Assembly: GCA_029204225.1 (NCBI GenBank)
Contig: CM055101.1
Span: 2,162,528 to 2,224,527, forward strand
DNA: 62,000 nucleotides
Source of the DNA: Diphasiastrum complanatum
Lineage: Eukaryota; Streptophyta; Lycopodiopsida; Lycopodiales; Lycopodiaceae
Reading direction: 5' to 3'
Under the pieces are notes generated by a model. It did no database searches. It saw nothing but the letters and a program-made list of their open reading frames with translations, and was not told where the DNA came from. Every line of letters starts with the position of its first letter. The stretch's first letter is position 1. Positions 34,793 to 46,123 of this stretch are shown piece after piece. The position numbers were made by a program, and so were the translations under genes.

Positions 34793-35574
34793 CGTTGTAG
34801 TAGCCCTCCCATCTGTCAACAAGGGTTAGAACGCTGGATAGGTGCCTAACTATGTAAAAATGCAAAAATGCAATTTTTATATAGTTCTCTACATTTTACA
34901 CTAACACTACCACCTTTAACACTACCCCACTAACTCTACTCCTCTAAACTAGCATTCAACATGACTTGCAGTGAAAAAAGAGAGGGAGAGAGAGAGAGTT
35001 AGATGGATAGAAGGAGCATAGAAGGTAGAGGAAGAGAGAGAGAGAGAGAGAGATTAGCTCACTTGCTCATTGTACTTGCTGAGAAACATAAACTATTGAA
35101 ACCAAAAAGCATGAACTTGAAAGCAAATGGAAAACAACAAGAGCAATAGCAAACATTGAATAGCAAATGAGGATGCTTCTCTTCCAAAATTGGTAGAGTT
35201 TTCTCCTTCTCAATAAGCATGAAAAGAAAGTACATATGATGTCTTTTTATAAATGGGAAAGGCCCTTGCTCCAAAATCCTATTGGCTAATATTCACATTG
35301 ATCCTATCCATTCATCTTGGACCCAAATTGATTCAAGGGTAATACATTAGAAATCACAAGATTCATATGAGTCCAAAATTGGACCCAACTTTAAAAAAGT
35401 AAACTCTAAGTTTAAAAATGACTTTGGGCCTCAAGTTTTATTTTAATTACAAAGGGCCCAAGTCTATCATGTCTATTTACATTTAGCTTGCATGCACATT
35501 GGGCCATGGACTTATACTTGCAGGAAGTCATGCCCTTGCAACACTTTTATTGACTCACTTTATTTATTCACTCT
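34793..35574 (-). mobile_element. Gypsy LTR family A copy 3, minus strand
   Basis: Inverse match to 857-1658: GCCCTCCCATCTGTCAACAA near 34803, a GA-rich run at 34975-35055, then GGACTTATAC and related phrases near 35507. Both termini are degraded: the CTACA end is altered and the TGTTGGG end is lost next to a copia LTR fragment. Confidence 0.7.
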
Positions 35575-35963
35575 GTAATCATCATGCATGTGTCCATTAC
35601 ACTTTGTCCATGCCTTGCATGTCACTATGGATCACTTACAATTAATGCATGTGAATTGCCACGAGTTTCTACAAGAATAATTTTGCTAATTCTATATCTA
35701 CAAACTATATGCAAGTTGTACTCATCAATCTAGATATAACATATCCATATAGCTCGAGTTCAATCTAGGCCAACTTGGCATTTTGCATTTATGAAACAAC
35801 ATACAATATTTGAAGCAAGCCAAAAGTCAAGGATGGATAGTTTTTCCATTTTAACACTCCTCCTAAAAATAATCTATATTGACTTAAAACATGGATCTTG
35901 GTATTACTCCAAAATTGGCTCTATGCTTGATGAAGGAACTTTTGCTCAAAGGTTTGGTGAGCA
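35575..35963 (-). mobile_element. Inverted copia 3' end (LTR fragment plus RNase H tail)
   Basis: On the minus strand this reads RNase H tail, polypurine tract and LTR start (TGTTAAAATGG, complement ending at 35856), then about 280 bp of LTR. It is an inverted repeat of 44030-44420 at the 3' end of the plus-strand copia element that follows, so the element is bracketed by inverted rather than direct LTR sequence. Confidence 0.7.
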
Positions 35964-36325
35964 TATGCAAGCAATACAAAGATAATGGCATCCTACACAA
36001 GAAACCGAGATCAATAATGAGTTTGAAGTAATTGAACACTTTTTGAGCCTTCTGAGAGCCAATAGTGTTTTCTTTTGAAGCATTTCACACGTGCCAAAGT
36101 AGGATTCAAACTAGCCAAAGTGTATCAATCCACTTTGGTGTCCTGATCTAGATAACTGTTCTTGTGGAATATCTGATATTCATCTCAAATACAGTTGCAA
36201 TTGTTTCACATAGGAAGGTAGGACATCCTTGAAAATACCTATAGTAAAAGAGAGCAAGCAACTTTAAGTCCGATTGGAACAAGCTCAAACTATTGCAGTC
36301 CAATAACTAAGAAGTCTTCATCAAA

Positions 36326-37152
36326 ATGTCACCTGTGGGAGGATATCTTCTAGAAGCAAATGAAAAACTAAATACTTCTAATTACTCAATTTGAAAGTTC
36401 AAAATGGAGTCTATTTTGATACTCCAGGATGTTATGGATATGTGCTTGGTGTTGAGGAGGAGCCTCAAGCACAGGCTAAAATTCTGAAGTACAAGAAGAG
36501 AGCTAGAATGGCTCTACATTTCATTAAGATGAATGTATCTAATGAAATTCTGAGAGAGATAGGATCTTGCATTACGGCCAAAGAAGCTTGGGATGCACTT
36601 AAATCCATCTATGAAGCAAAGAATACTTCTAGAATACTCATTCTTAGAAATCAGACTTTCCAAAGTTTCCAAGAAGTGAAGAGAGTACATCAAACTATGT
36701 TCTGAGAGTTAAAGATTTACATAGAGAGCTTTCCTATGTTGGTGTTACTATTAACCAAGATGAGCTAGTTCAAGTCATTTTCAATGGCTTGAGAGATGAC
36801 TATGATAATCATGTTCAGTCTTTTGCCATTAAGGAGGAGTTGCCTAATCTAGAAAACTCTCCAAGGAGTTCTTATTTCAGAAGAATCTAGGCAAAGCTAT
36901 AAACTTTTCAGGATGAACAAACTCGAGCATGGTGGAAGTGACAAAGCCTCTTTGTCAAAGACAAGCATAAAAGAAGGAGTAAGAACCAGTTTTTCTCAAG
37001 CATTCAACAAAGACAAAGCCAAAGATCGAGACAAAGATGGTGAAGAGGATGATACATCTCATCCTTCTACTTCAAAGACCAAGAAGAAGAAAGTGATATG
37101 TTTCTTATGTGGCAAGAAGGGGCACTATGCCTCTAACTGCTTTAAGAAGTAA
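36326..37152 (+). pseudogene. Copia Gag, plus strand
   Basis: ATG at 36326 (MSPVGGYLLEANEKLNTSNY), stop after NYSI and frameshifts. Conserved pieces are FIKMNVSNEILREIGSC, KEAWDALKSIYEAKNTSRIL and a zinc knuckle CFLCGKKGHYASNC near 37098 (C-X2-C-X4-H-X4-C). Confidence 0.75.
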
Positions 37153-37953
37153 AACCAACTCAAGCAAGCTAATCTCTCCAAAGAGATTGAAGAAGATTAT
37201 GTTTCAAGTGATGAGAAGATCACTCATGGTGTCCAGTTTTTCTTTATCACCTTTCAAGAAAGATGGAGTTTGGTACATAGATAGTTGGAGCTTCTTCACA
37301 TATGTGTTGTTCAAAGGAGTCATTTGACTCAATTGTACCTTACAAATGACTCAAGAGATCTATTTACACTGCTAATGATCATGAGTGTTCTATAGAAGGA
37401 ATTGGCAACATTCCATTTTAAACTTGCTTCTTCAAAAGTTCTTGCACTTTCTAATGTTCTTTTCATTCCAAAGCTTACAAAGAAGTTCATTAGTGTGGGA
37501 AAGTTGCCTGATAATGGTTGTGATGTAAAGTTCAACTCCAATACTTGATGTATCAAGAAAAATGATGAGATCCTGTGATGGATCTAGATGTGGTGAATTT
37601 TTAAGTTGAATCTTTTATGAGAATGCAAATCTTTGTGAAGTTGCTTTGTTATCTAAGGAGGAGATGTGGCATAGAAGATTGGGTCATGCTAACTTTAAAT
37701 CTATGTCTTCTATGGTCAAGAAAGTGAAGGCTATTGGTCTTCCAAAATCTCTTTCCAAAGATTTCAAGCCTTGTGAGGCTTGTGCCATTGCAAAATCACA
37801 TAGAAAGCCATATCAGAAGTCTTTTATCAAGACTACTCATCCTTTGAAACTTATACACTCGGATGTACATTTTCTCTTCTAAAAGTATTGGTGGTGCAAC
37901 ATGTTTTGTCACCTTTATTAATGACTTTACTAGATATACTTGGTTGTATCTAT
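37153..37953 (+). pseudogene. Copia protease and integrase N-terminal part
   Basis: Protease remnant GVWYIDS (normally followed by GASSHM, here changed). From 37646 an open frame holds the zinc-binding WHRRLGHANFKSM and CEACAIAKSHRKPY, then LIHSDVHF, the integrase start. The frame runs into a family G LTR at 37954, exactly where the minus-strand relative at 45975 continues unbroken. Confidence 0.8.
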
Positions 37954-37974
37954 TGGGAGCCGCCCGTGCACACC

Positions 37975-38212
37975 TGCATAGCAAGAGAGAGAGAAGAGAG
38001 ATAGAGAAAGGAGATAGAGAGAGGTAGAGAGAGGAGAGAAGAGAGAGAGAGAGTAGAGAGTTCCCCAAGGATGATTGGGACTATGGGGGCTCGAGCGCCT
38101 ACCCATAGCTATGCACCATTCACCCTTGGAGAGAGAGGGAGAGAGAGCCTAAGTTGAGAAAGGCCTTGGGGGCTCGAGCGCCTATCCAAGCTATTCTATC
38201 CCAAAGTAGGGG

Positions 38213-38297
<85 letters not shown>

Positions 38298-38355
38298 TGT
38301 GTGTGTGTGTGTGTGTGTGCGAGAGAGCGAGAGAGAGAGAGAGAGAGAGAGCTAG
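37975..38355. repeat. (GA)n and (GT)n runs inside family G 3' LTR
   Basis: GA-rich stretches at 37984-38052 and 38217-38295, a (TG)n run at about 38297-38319, then more GA. They sit between the two TTGGGGGCTCGAGCGCCTA phrases and the promoter-distal half of the LTR. Confidence 0.85.
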
Positions 38356-39010
38356 AAGGAGAGCTTTATTGAGAAGAAAATGAAGATATGTACAATGGGA
38401 AATGGCCTCCTTATATAGTTGAGGAGAGAGGGTCATCTTGGCTCTCATTGGCCTATTTACAATGGCATCCTAGCCCTTCAAACTAATTGAACTTCAATCT
38501 AATGGTTCATTAGGAAAAGGGCCAAACCCACATGATTCATGTGAGAGAGATTCTCTTTTAACTTAGAACCTTATGAACTTGACTTTGAGCTTTTTAATTA
38601 ATTTATTCTAACTAAGGCCCCAAGTCTTTTATCAAGTTCTACCTAACCATTTTGCGTGCTCATTGAGTTGGGCTTACACACGCAGGACGTCAGTGCCCTC
38701 ACACTTATTATTCTAGCTGTACACTGCACTGTGGCGGGGCTCACTAGGTAAGGCTTGGCCAACAGTATTTCAAGTGGTGGGACCCACCTGTTCATTATTG
38801 TGCAGGAAATACTCACAACAGGGTCCACGGCCAAAGTAGTGCCGGGTCCCTTGGCACTAGATTGCAACTGTCGTGAAGGGGCGCTGTTGTTGGTCCTTTT
38901 ATTGCTGGGACATGGGTGCTTCAGGAAAAGCGTGGATAAAATTCGCTTACGTAAAACCTGAGGCTTTATTGGATGATGGCGATCAGCTAGAACTTGGACT
39001 TGTCAGATTT

Positions 39011-40572
39011 TCAATAATATCCATAAGGGTCTGGTGGCCATTTCGGATAACCTTGTTCATTGACAATTGGGTAGTCGAGGTATGTCATCTGAGGATCCTC
39101 ATAGATCGGCATAACTAGTCCCAATGTCATGGACTCTCCCAAGTCATAATGTGGATATGACGTGTTTGTTTCATGCTCTTGTCTGTCCAGGTATTCGAAG
39201 TATGCATCAGCCTGATGACTTTCCTCAATAGTCAATATCATAGATTTAGGACAAGGCTTTGTAATTGTAGGTTCTGGTTCTTGCTGTACAATTGGCATTC
39301 CCTGGATTTGGCCGTCTAAGCAATGTGATGTCCTGATGTAGCTTTGTGGTGGCCAGATGTTGAGTGGAACATTCTGACTGTGGTTGGGTCTTGCTTATGA
39401 TTGGCGTTGAAATCAGAGGACAATCTCCCACCTTAGTCTTTTCTTTCTCAATGGAATGCTCTCTTGAAGGTGGTACAGATGGATCGTTGCATTGACTGGT
39501 AGTCAGTTTGTCTTCAAGTTGCGTGGTTGACATGAGGCCCCTTTGTAATTCATCCACCAGAAGTTGTGACAGCATTTGTTTAATGAGGCTTGGTGGAATC
39601 TGTTGGATTGCATCTGTTGCCAATTTCTTGACTTCTTCTACTATCCCTGGTTGGCTAGATTTTACCCACTCTATCTTCTGTGGTGTTGGTGATTCATGTG
39701 TGGCCGTGTCAAATTGTTTCTGGATCTTTCTCTCATTCCTTTCCATCCACATCTGCTTCGTAACCAAGGTGGCACTAGAAGTTTGTGTTTGTAGTGCAGC
39801 TTCTCGGTTGGTGGATTTGCATGGTCATACATAGGTTGCTGATTCAAGCAGGTAGGAGTCATAATGGCTTTTCTTGGAACTTTTGGTGGACAATCACAAC
39901 ATGGGTGATTGATGCCGCATTGTTCACACCAAGGATAAAAGGAGGATAGATCATTTCGGTGTGGACATTCTGATCTACGATGTTTACCTCCACATCCGAA
40001 ACACTGTACCGTGTGTAAGATTCCGTTACCTCTCAATTGATGCACGTACACCGTTATCAGGTCTCCTTTGATCCCTTCCACGTAATATAGTGGTGAGCCA
40101 GTTTGAACTTCCCCTGTCTAGGATGGTCCGCTCGTTGATATAACCAATACTTCCACCGAACCTTGCCTAGCCACTAGAGAAGATTCTGAAAGTCTTGAGA
40201 CCGATCCATTTTTTTTGGAGGAGCAATCTGATGGCAAGCTAGATGGCATAGATGAGGGTTTTGTTGATTGATTCCCAATCTGCAGAATTCCCTTATTGGA
40301 TTGATTTCGTAATCTCGGATTCCGAACTGGACATTGAGGTGTTGGATGTTTTCCAAAGCAATAATGGCACTGGAGAATAGTCGGATCTTCTGATTGGCAA
40401 TTTGTGGTTCTGGGAGGTAATTAGATTGACTGCACATCTCATCTGTGTCACTGACAACTTGCATCTGATCGTCCATGTTGCTAGTACTTTGGCTAGTGTT
40501 GTCTGTGGCATCTTGTGGATTAGATGCTCTATCATCCCTGATTGTTTGAATGTTGGATATGGGCTGTAACAT
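39011..40572 (-). pseudogene. Family G Gag-like protein with two zinc knuckles
   Basis: Minus-strand frames in series: 40572-40174 (N-terminal 132 residues, acidic), 40081-39671, 39767-39246 and 39298-39011, broken by stops and shifts. The second carries two adjacent cysteine-histidine knuckles, CFGCGGKHRRSEC and CEQCGINHPCCDC. Each is C-X2-C-X3-H-X4-C, one residue shorter than the retroviral C-X2-C-X4-H-X4-C. The Pro/Gln/Thr-rich tail (NDPSVPPSREHS) has no known domain. Likely an RNA-binding nucleocapsid-type protein. Confidence 0.55.
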
Positions 40573-41796
40573 TCACGGTCTGGACAAGGGTAGATTTTAT
40601 AAATAAATTCAATTATGCCCTTCCAACGAAAGTCTTATGACGAGGGATGATAATTGGAAAAGTACTTATGTAGGTTTTTTGGCAAAGGGTTAGTTTTGCT
40701 TCAAAAAACTACTTTTCGACACTTCTCCGCAAGTTTATAGAAGGATTTTTCAATACCCAACTATAAATCACTTTAGCCTTGGCGGTCTTGGGAGGAGTCT
40801 ATCAAAGACAAAGTCACTCACCAAAGAGGCTTGGGCTAAAATTATTATAATATTTAGAAAAGGGCCTTCGACAATCGTGGGAGGAGCTATCAAAGATAGG
40901 GTCGCTTCCCAATGAGGCTAATGGCCCAATTCGTATTTTTATTTTTTATAGAAAAATAAGCCCTTCCAGATTTCTCTGTGTCCTGGTCTCAACGAGACGG
41001 AACTTCAAAGGCCTCTACAAAAGTTTGTTGCTTTTTTTTTTTTTGACAACAAACCCTTGCAGATTTCTCTGTGTCCTGGTCTTAGTGAGACTAAGATGGA
41101 ACTTCAGAGGCCTTTACAAAAGTTTGTTGTTTGTTTTTTTGTTCTTTTGTTTTTTTTTTTAACGATGCCATAAAAAATGAAAAGTAACCGATAGGACGTG
41201 AGGAGACTCGAAGGGAAAAAAAAATACTTGTTTGAGAAAGAAACGTAAAAGAGAATTAAAGAACCGGGAAAAAGAAAAGCTTAAAAATACTTAGGTAACT
41301 TATGAGAAAGGAGGGGAAACTTAAAAAAATAAAATGATTAGAAAATAGAAAAGAGTACTTTGAAAAAAAGGAGGAGGGCGGAAAGCTTGAAAAAAGTGAA
41401 CTAAAGTCATAACAGTGGGCAATTTGAAAAAAACCTTAATCAAAAATCAACTACACAATATATGGCCTACAAAATTAAAATTACTACTTAGAAAACAAAA
41501 CTAATCCCTTGAGGGCTTGGGTTTTTTGTAATGGAAATGGAAGATTCCGGAGAATGGGAAAAAGAGGAGGTGAGGGGGAGGAAGCAGAAAAGAGTGAAGA
41601 GAGGAGTGAAGAAATAGAGAGTTTGAAAGGCAGCTATGCGGTGAGCAACGTTGGCGCTTCCCCGCGACGGCACCAATTGTAGTTGGTTGTAGTATAGGGG
41701 TCCGTTCACTGGGAGCCGCCCGTGCACACCTGCATAGCAAGAGAGAGAGAAGGGAGATAGAGAAAGGAGATAGAGAGTGGTAGAGAGAGGAGAGAA

Positions 41797-41991
41797 GAGA
41801 GACAGAGAGAGAGAGAGAGAGAAGAGAGAGGGTAGAGAGTTTTCCAAGGATGGTTGGGGCTATGGGGGCTCGAGCGCCTACCCATAGCTATGCATCATTC
41901 AACCTTTGAGAGAGAGGGAGAGAGAGCCTAAGTTGAGAAAGGCCTTGGGGGCTCGAGCGCCTACCCAAAGCTATTCTATCCCAACGTAAGG

Positions 41992-42043
<52 letters not shown>

Positions 42044-42102
42044 CTAAGTTGAGAAAGGCCTTGGGGGCTCGAGCACCTACCCAAAGCTATTCTATCCCAA
42101 TG

Positions 42103-42183
<81 letters not shown>
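41797..42183. repeat. (GA)n runs inside family G 5' LTR
   Basis: GA runs at 41800-41828, 41997-42039 and 42107-42183, matching the position of those in the other LTR but of different length, with an extra repeat of the CTTGGGGGCTCGAGC phrase. Confidence 0.85.
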
Positions 42184-42186
<3 letters not shown>

Positions 42187-42586
42187 TATTGAGAAGAAAA
42201 TGAAGATATGTACAATGGGAAATGGCCTCCTTATATAGTTGAGGAGAGAGGGTCATCTTGGCTCTCATTGGCCTATTTACAATGGCATCCTAGCCCTTCA
42301 AACTAATTGAACTTCATGATTCATGTGAGTTTGAGAGATTCCCTTTTAACTTAGAATTTAATTAATTTATTTTAACTAAGGCCCCAAGTCTTTTATTCAA
42401 GTTCTACTTAACCATTTTGTGTGCTCATTGGGTTGGGCTTACACACGCAGGATGCCAGTGCCCTCACACTTATTATTCTAACTGTACACTGCACTGTGGC
42501 GGGGCCCCACTAGGTAAGGCTTGGCCAACAGTATTTCTAGTGGTGGGATCCACTTGTTCATTATTGTGCAGGAAATACCCACAGCA

Positions 42587-42911
42587 TCTACTTTCTTCAA
42601 AAGCTATAGTATTTGATCACTTCCTAATCTTCAAAGCTTATGTTGAGAAACAGTTTTCTTTTAAAATTAAAGCTTTAAGATGTGATGGAGGAGGTGAATA
42701 CATCTCCAACAAGTTTCATGAATACTGTGAAGGTGAAGGAATAAAGAGAGAGTTTTCTTGTGCTTATTCTCCATCTCAAAATGGAGTTGCTGAGAGGTAA
42801 AATAGATCTTTATGTGAATGTGCTAAAGCAATTCGAGTTGAAGCTTTTTTGCCTATTGAATATTGGGGTGAAGCTATAAATTGTGCAATAGATTACCTCA
42901 CAATTCACCTC
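42587..42911 (+). pseudogene. Copia integrase, C-terminal part after insertion
   Basis: Resumes the integrase interrupted at 37953: SSKAIVFDHFLIFKAYVEKQ, LRCDGGGEYISNKFHEY, and FSCAYSPSQNGVAER, which hold the second Asp and Glu of the D,D-35-E site. A stop replaces K after AER. After NCAIDYLT the frame jumps into RT sequence, so the integrase C-terminus and linker are deleted. Confidence 0.8.
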
Positions 42912-44119
42912 ACAATCATAATTTCTATTGCTTGTTTTTTTAATTGGCAAGTTCTTCAACTAGATGTCTCTAATGCATTTCCAAATGGGTATCTAGAAGA
43001 AGAGATTTATATGGATCAACCTATTGGATTCATCCATGACAAAGACAAAGTTTGCTTGCTCTTCAAAAGTTTATATGGATTAAAGCAAACTCCAAGGTCA
43101 TGGTATTCTCGACTTAACACCTTTCTTGAGTCACTAGGATTTAATCTTAATAACTATGATCCTTCCTTATATGTCAAGTTTTTTGATAAAGATTTTGTCA
43201 TACTTCTTATTTATGTTGATGATATCATTCTGACAAGAAGTTGTATCAAGTTAGTTGAGGAAGCCGAGAATGCACTTGGAAAAGAGTTCAAGATGCAAGA
43301 TCTTGGAAAAAATCAATACATACTAGGATCATAGATTGACTTTCTTAAAGATAAAGCTTTTGTATGTCAATCCAAGTATGCTCTTTCAATGTTAAAAAAG
43401 TTTAATATGTTAAATTGTAAGAGTATAGAAACTCCTATGAGGCAAAATGTAAAGGACTCTAACAAAGGTGATGAAAGATCCTTCATGGACATCACAAGAA
43501 GTCTTATAGGCTCCTTAATTTGGCTCACAATAACTAGACCTGACATAAGCTTTAGTGTTCATAAGTTGAGCCAGGCTATGCAAAATCCTATAATTTATCA
43601 TTGGAAAATGGCCAAGAGAGTGCTTAGATATATATCTTCAACTTCTGATTTTGGTTTATTGTATAAAAGTGAAGATCTTTCTATTATTGGTTATTCTGAC
43701 TCAGATTTTGCAAGTGATAGGGCAGATCAAAAATCTACAAGTGCTTATGTCATATATCTTGGAGGAAACTTGATATCTTGGCTTTCCAAAAAGCAAGATA
43801 TTGTATCACTCTCATCATGTGAAGCTGAGTACAAGGCACTCACTACAACAACAAAGGAAGTGCTTTGGATCAAGAGGTTGCTAGTGGAACTAAAGATAAT
43901 CATGGAAGAGGACCTACCTAGTATCAGCTCAAGCCCTTGCCAACAATCCGATATTCCATGCAAGGAGTAAACATATAGAAGTTGCACATCACTTTGTGAG
44001 AGAGAAGCTCATTGGAGGGAAAATCAACTTGGAGCACATCAACACATCATCTTGTATTGCTGATATACTCACCAAACCTTTGAGCAAAAGTTCCTTCATC
44101 AAGAATATAGATTATTTTT
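42912..44119 (+). pseudogene. Copia reverse transcriptase and RNase H
   Basis: LQLDVSNAFPNGYLEEEIYM, FKSLYGLKQTPRSWYSRL, the catalytic LIYVDDIIL, MQDLGKNQYILGS (then a stop), and in the next frame TRPDISFSVHKLSQAM, HWKMAKRVLRYI, SLSSCEAEYKALTTTTKE and, after a small shift, ARSKHIEVAHHFVREKL with TKPLSKSSFIKN. The core residues survive; two frame breaks inactivate it. Confidence 0.85.
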
Positions 44120-44127
44120 AGGAGGAG

Positions 44128-44879
44128 TGTTAAAATGGAAAAACAATCCATCTTGACTTTTGGCTTGCTACAAATATTGTACCATGCAAGTCAAAATGCC
44201 AAAGTTGGCCTAGATAGAACTCGAGCTACATGGATATATAATATTTAGATTGATGAGTACAACTTGCATATAGTTTGTAGATATAGAATTAGCAAAATTA
44301 TGCTTGTAGAAACTCGTGGCAATTCACATGCATTAATTGTAAGTGATCCATAGTGACATGCAAGGCATGCACAAAGTGTAATGGACACATGCATGATGAT
44401 TTGTACATTTCTAGTTAGAACTAGAAAACTTGGAAAAAGTTGGTAGAGTTTCATGCATGAGAAGTGACAAATGTCATATGGATTCTAGATGTCACTTTAG
44501 ATGTCATTTTATGATGGATGGATGTGGTTCTACTTCGAGCTACCTCAAACTCCATAAATATGTGTAGCTCTCCTCAAATCAATGATGAAGAACCAAAGTT
44601 TTGCAGCTATCTCATGCCAATTTGGATCTAAACAATTTTGCTTGTTATCTCTCTATCTTTCTCTCTCTAACTCGTGTTGAGGCTAATGCTAATACACTGA
44701 TATCTTGTACTTTTGCTCATTATTGATTATTTGCTATCATATTCTGATGCTTAGCATGCTAGATTGTGGTTAAGCCATATCTTCTGAACTAGATCTTGTT
44801 AATCAATCTAGAATCTGGTTACTGTGCTAATCATAAAGCTTAATCAAGATCAATCATACTTGTGGATCTTCCCCACACA
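44128..44879 (+). mobile_element. Copia 3' LTR, plus strand
   Basis: Follows polypurine AGGAGGAG (44120-44127) and starts TGTTAAAATGG. It ends near CCCCACACA (about 44879), after which minus-strand copia RT sequence begins, so the element was inserted into it. About 752 bp. Its first 280 bp occur inverted at 35575-35856. Confidence 0.65.
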
Positions 44880-45303
44880 TGTGAATTCTAGAAATTTTGT
44901 CAATTATGATTCTAATTGATACCATCTTTGCAACTGGAGCAAAGGTCTCTTCATAATCAAGTCCATGAGCAAAACCTTTAGCACAAAGCCTAGCCTTGTA
45001 CTTGTTGATTGTGTCATCTTGATTATACTTGACTCAAAAAACCCACTTGCAACCAATGGTGTGCTTGTTGGATGGAAGATCCACAAGCTCCCATGTTTTA
45101 CTGGTCATCAAAGCATCATATTCCTCCTTCATGACAAGGTACCATTCCTTCGAGTTGAGTGCATCATATACATCCTTCGGCTCCTCATAAGAAATTAAAT
45201 AAGCACTATTAGTGGAGTTGATTTCCACTTGCTTGCCTCTATCTTCATAGGTAAGCCTCCTAGGCTCGGATTTTTCTCTTTGAGATCTCCTTGGTGAAAA
45301 GAT
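44880..45303 (-). pseudogene. Copia linker and RT N-terminus, minus strand
   Basis: Minus strand: EEPKDVYDALNSKEWYLVMK, KTWELVDLPSNKHTIGCKWV, then ARLCAKGFAHGLDYEETFAP, the start of copia RT. Cut at 44879 by the LTR of the opposite-strand element. Confidence 0.8.
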
Positions 45304-46122
45304 TCAAGGTGATTCCTCCTCAATTCTCGGCCCCATCTCTTCGTGATAGTCTTCAAGGGTAATGATTGGAGTATCTTTGTGAGAATCTTTGAACTCGGCC
45401 TCTTCAAGAATGTATTTTTGATCCTCATGGAATATAACATCCCTACTCTCAATTATAGTTGAGGTAGAGGAAACATAGATTCTATAAGCTTTCTTGTTGG
45501 ATGCATATCCAACCATGATCCTTTTAATAGAATTAGGATCATCTCTTTTCCTTGTTTCCAAGGGCACATGAACAAAGCAAGCACAACCAAAAACTCTAAG
45601 GTGATCTACCTTCGGTTTCTTCTTAAACAAGACTTCAAAAGGTGATTTTCCAGCAAGTGCATTGTGAGGTAATCTATTGCACAAATAGTTTGCACGATTT
45701 ATAGCTTTACCCCCATATTCAATAGGCAAAGAAGCTTCAACTCGAATTGCTTTAGCACATTCACATAAAGATCTATTTTTTCTCTCAGCAACTCTATTTT
45801 GAGATGCAGAATAAGCACAAGAAAACTCTCTCTTTATTCCTTCACCTTCACAGTACTCATGAAACTTGTTGGAGATGTATTCACCTCCTCCATTACATCT
45901 TAAAGTTTTAACTTTGAAAGAAAACTGTTTCTCAACATAAGCTTTGAAGATTAGGAAGTGATCAAATACCATAGCTTTTGAAGAAAGTAGATACAACCAA
46001 GTATATCTAGTAAAGTCATCAATAAAGGTGACAAAACATGTTGCACCACCAATACTTTTAGAAGAGAAAAAATGTACATCCAAGTGTATAAGTTCCAAAG
46101 GATGAGTAGTCTTTCTAGAAGC
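45304..46122 (-). pseudogene. Copia integrase, minus strand (open, 264 aa)
   Basis: A long open frame: LELIHLDVHFFSSKSIGGAT, YTWLYLLSSKAMVFDHF, LRCNGGGEYISNKFHEY, FSCAYSASQNRVAERKNR, then KSPFEVLFKKKPKVDHLRVF and the usual GCACFVHVP. In the second catalytic stretch CDGGGE is CNGGGE here, so the second Asp of the D,D-35-E triad is Asn. It shares close similarity with the interrupted plus-strand integrase and shows the sequence of the empty family G site. The right end is cut at 46122 by gypsy sequence. Confidence 0.8.
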
Positions 46123-46123
46123 T

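Larger units (their letters stand above)
37954..42586 (-). mobile_element. Complete family G LTR element (gag-only, non-autonomous)
   Basis: LTRs 37954-38820 (867 bp) and 41710-42586 (877 bp) are direct repeats, both in minus orientation, starting TG(T/C)TGTG(A/G)GTATTTCC and ending GGCTCCCA. A 5-bp target-site duplication flanks it (TCTAT at 37949-37953, TCTAC at 42587-42591). Reading across the empty site restores the copia integrase seen at 45970-45990. The primer site is probably the complement of 41656-41676 (TTGGTGCCGTCGCGGGG, resembling the tRNA-Asp-type sites of some gypsy lineages), about 30 bp from the LTR. The 2.9-kb interior has a Gag-like region and no protease, RT or integrase motif, so it must rely on another element. 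Confidence 0.8.

Noticed and set aside
38154-38448. Frames of RERERE and SLSLSL inside the family G LTR
   Set aside because: Dinucleotide repeat translation.
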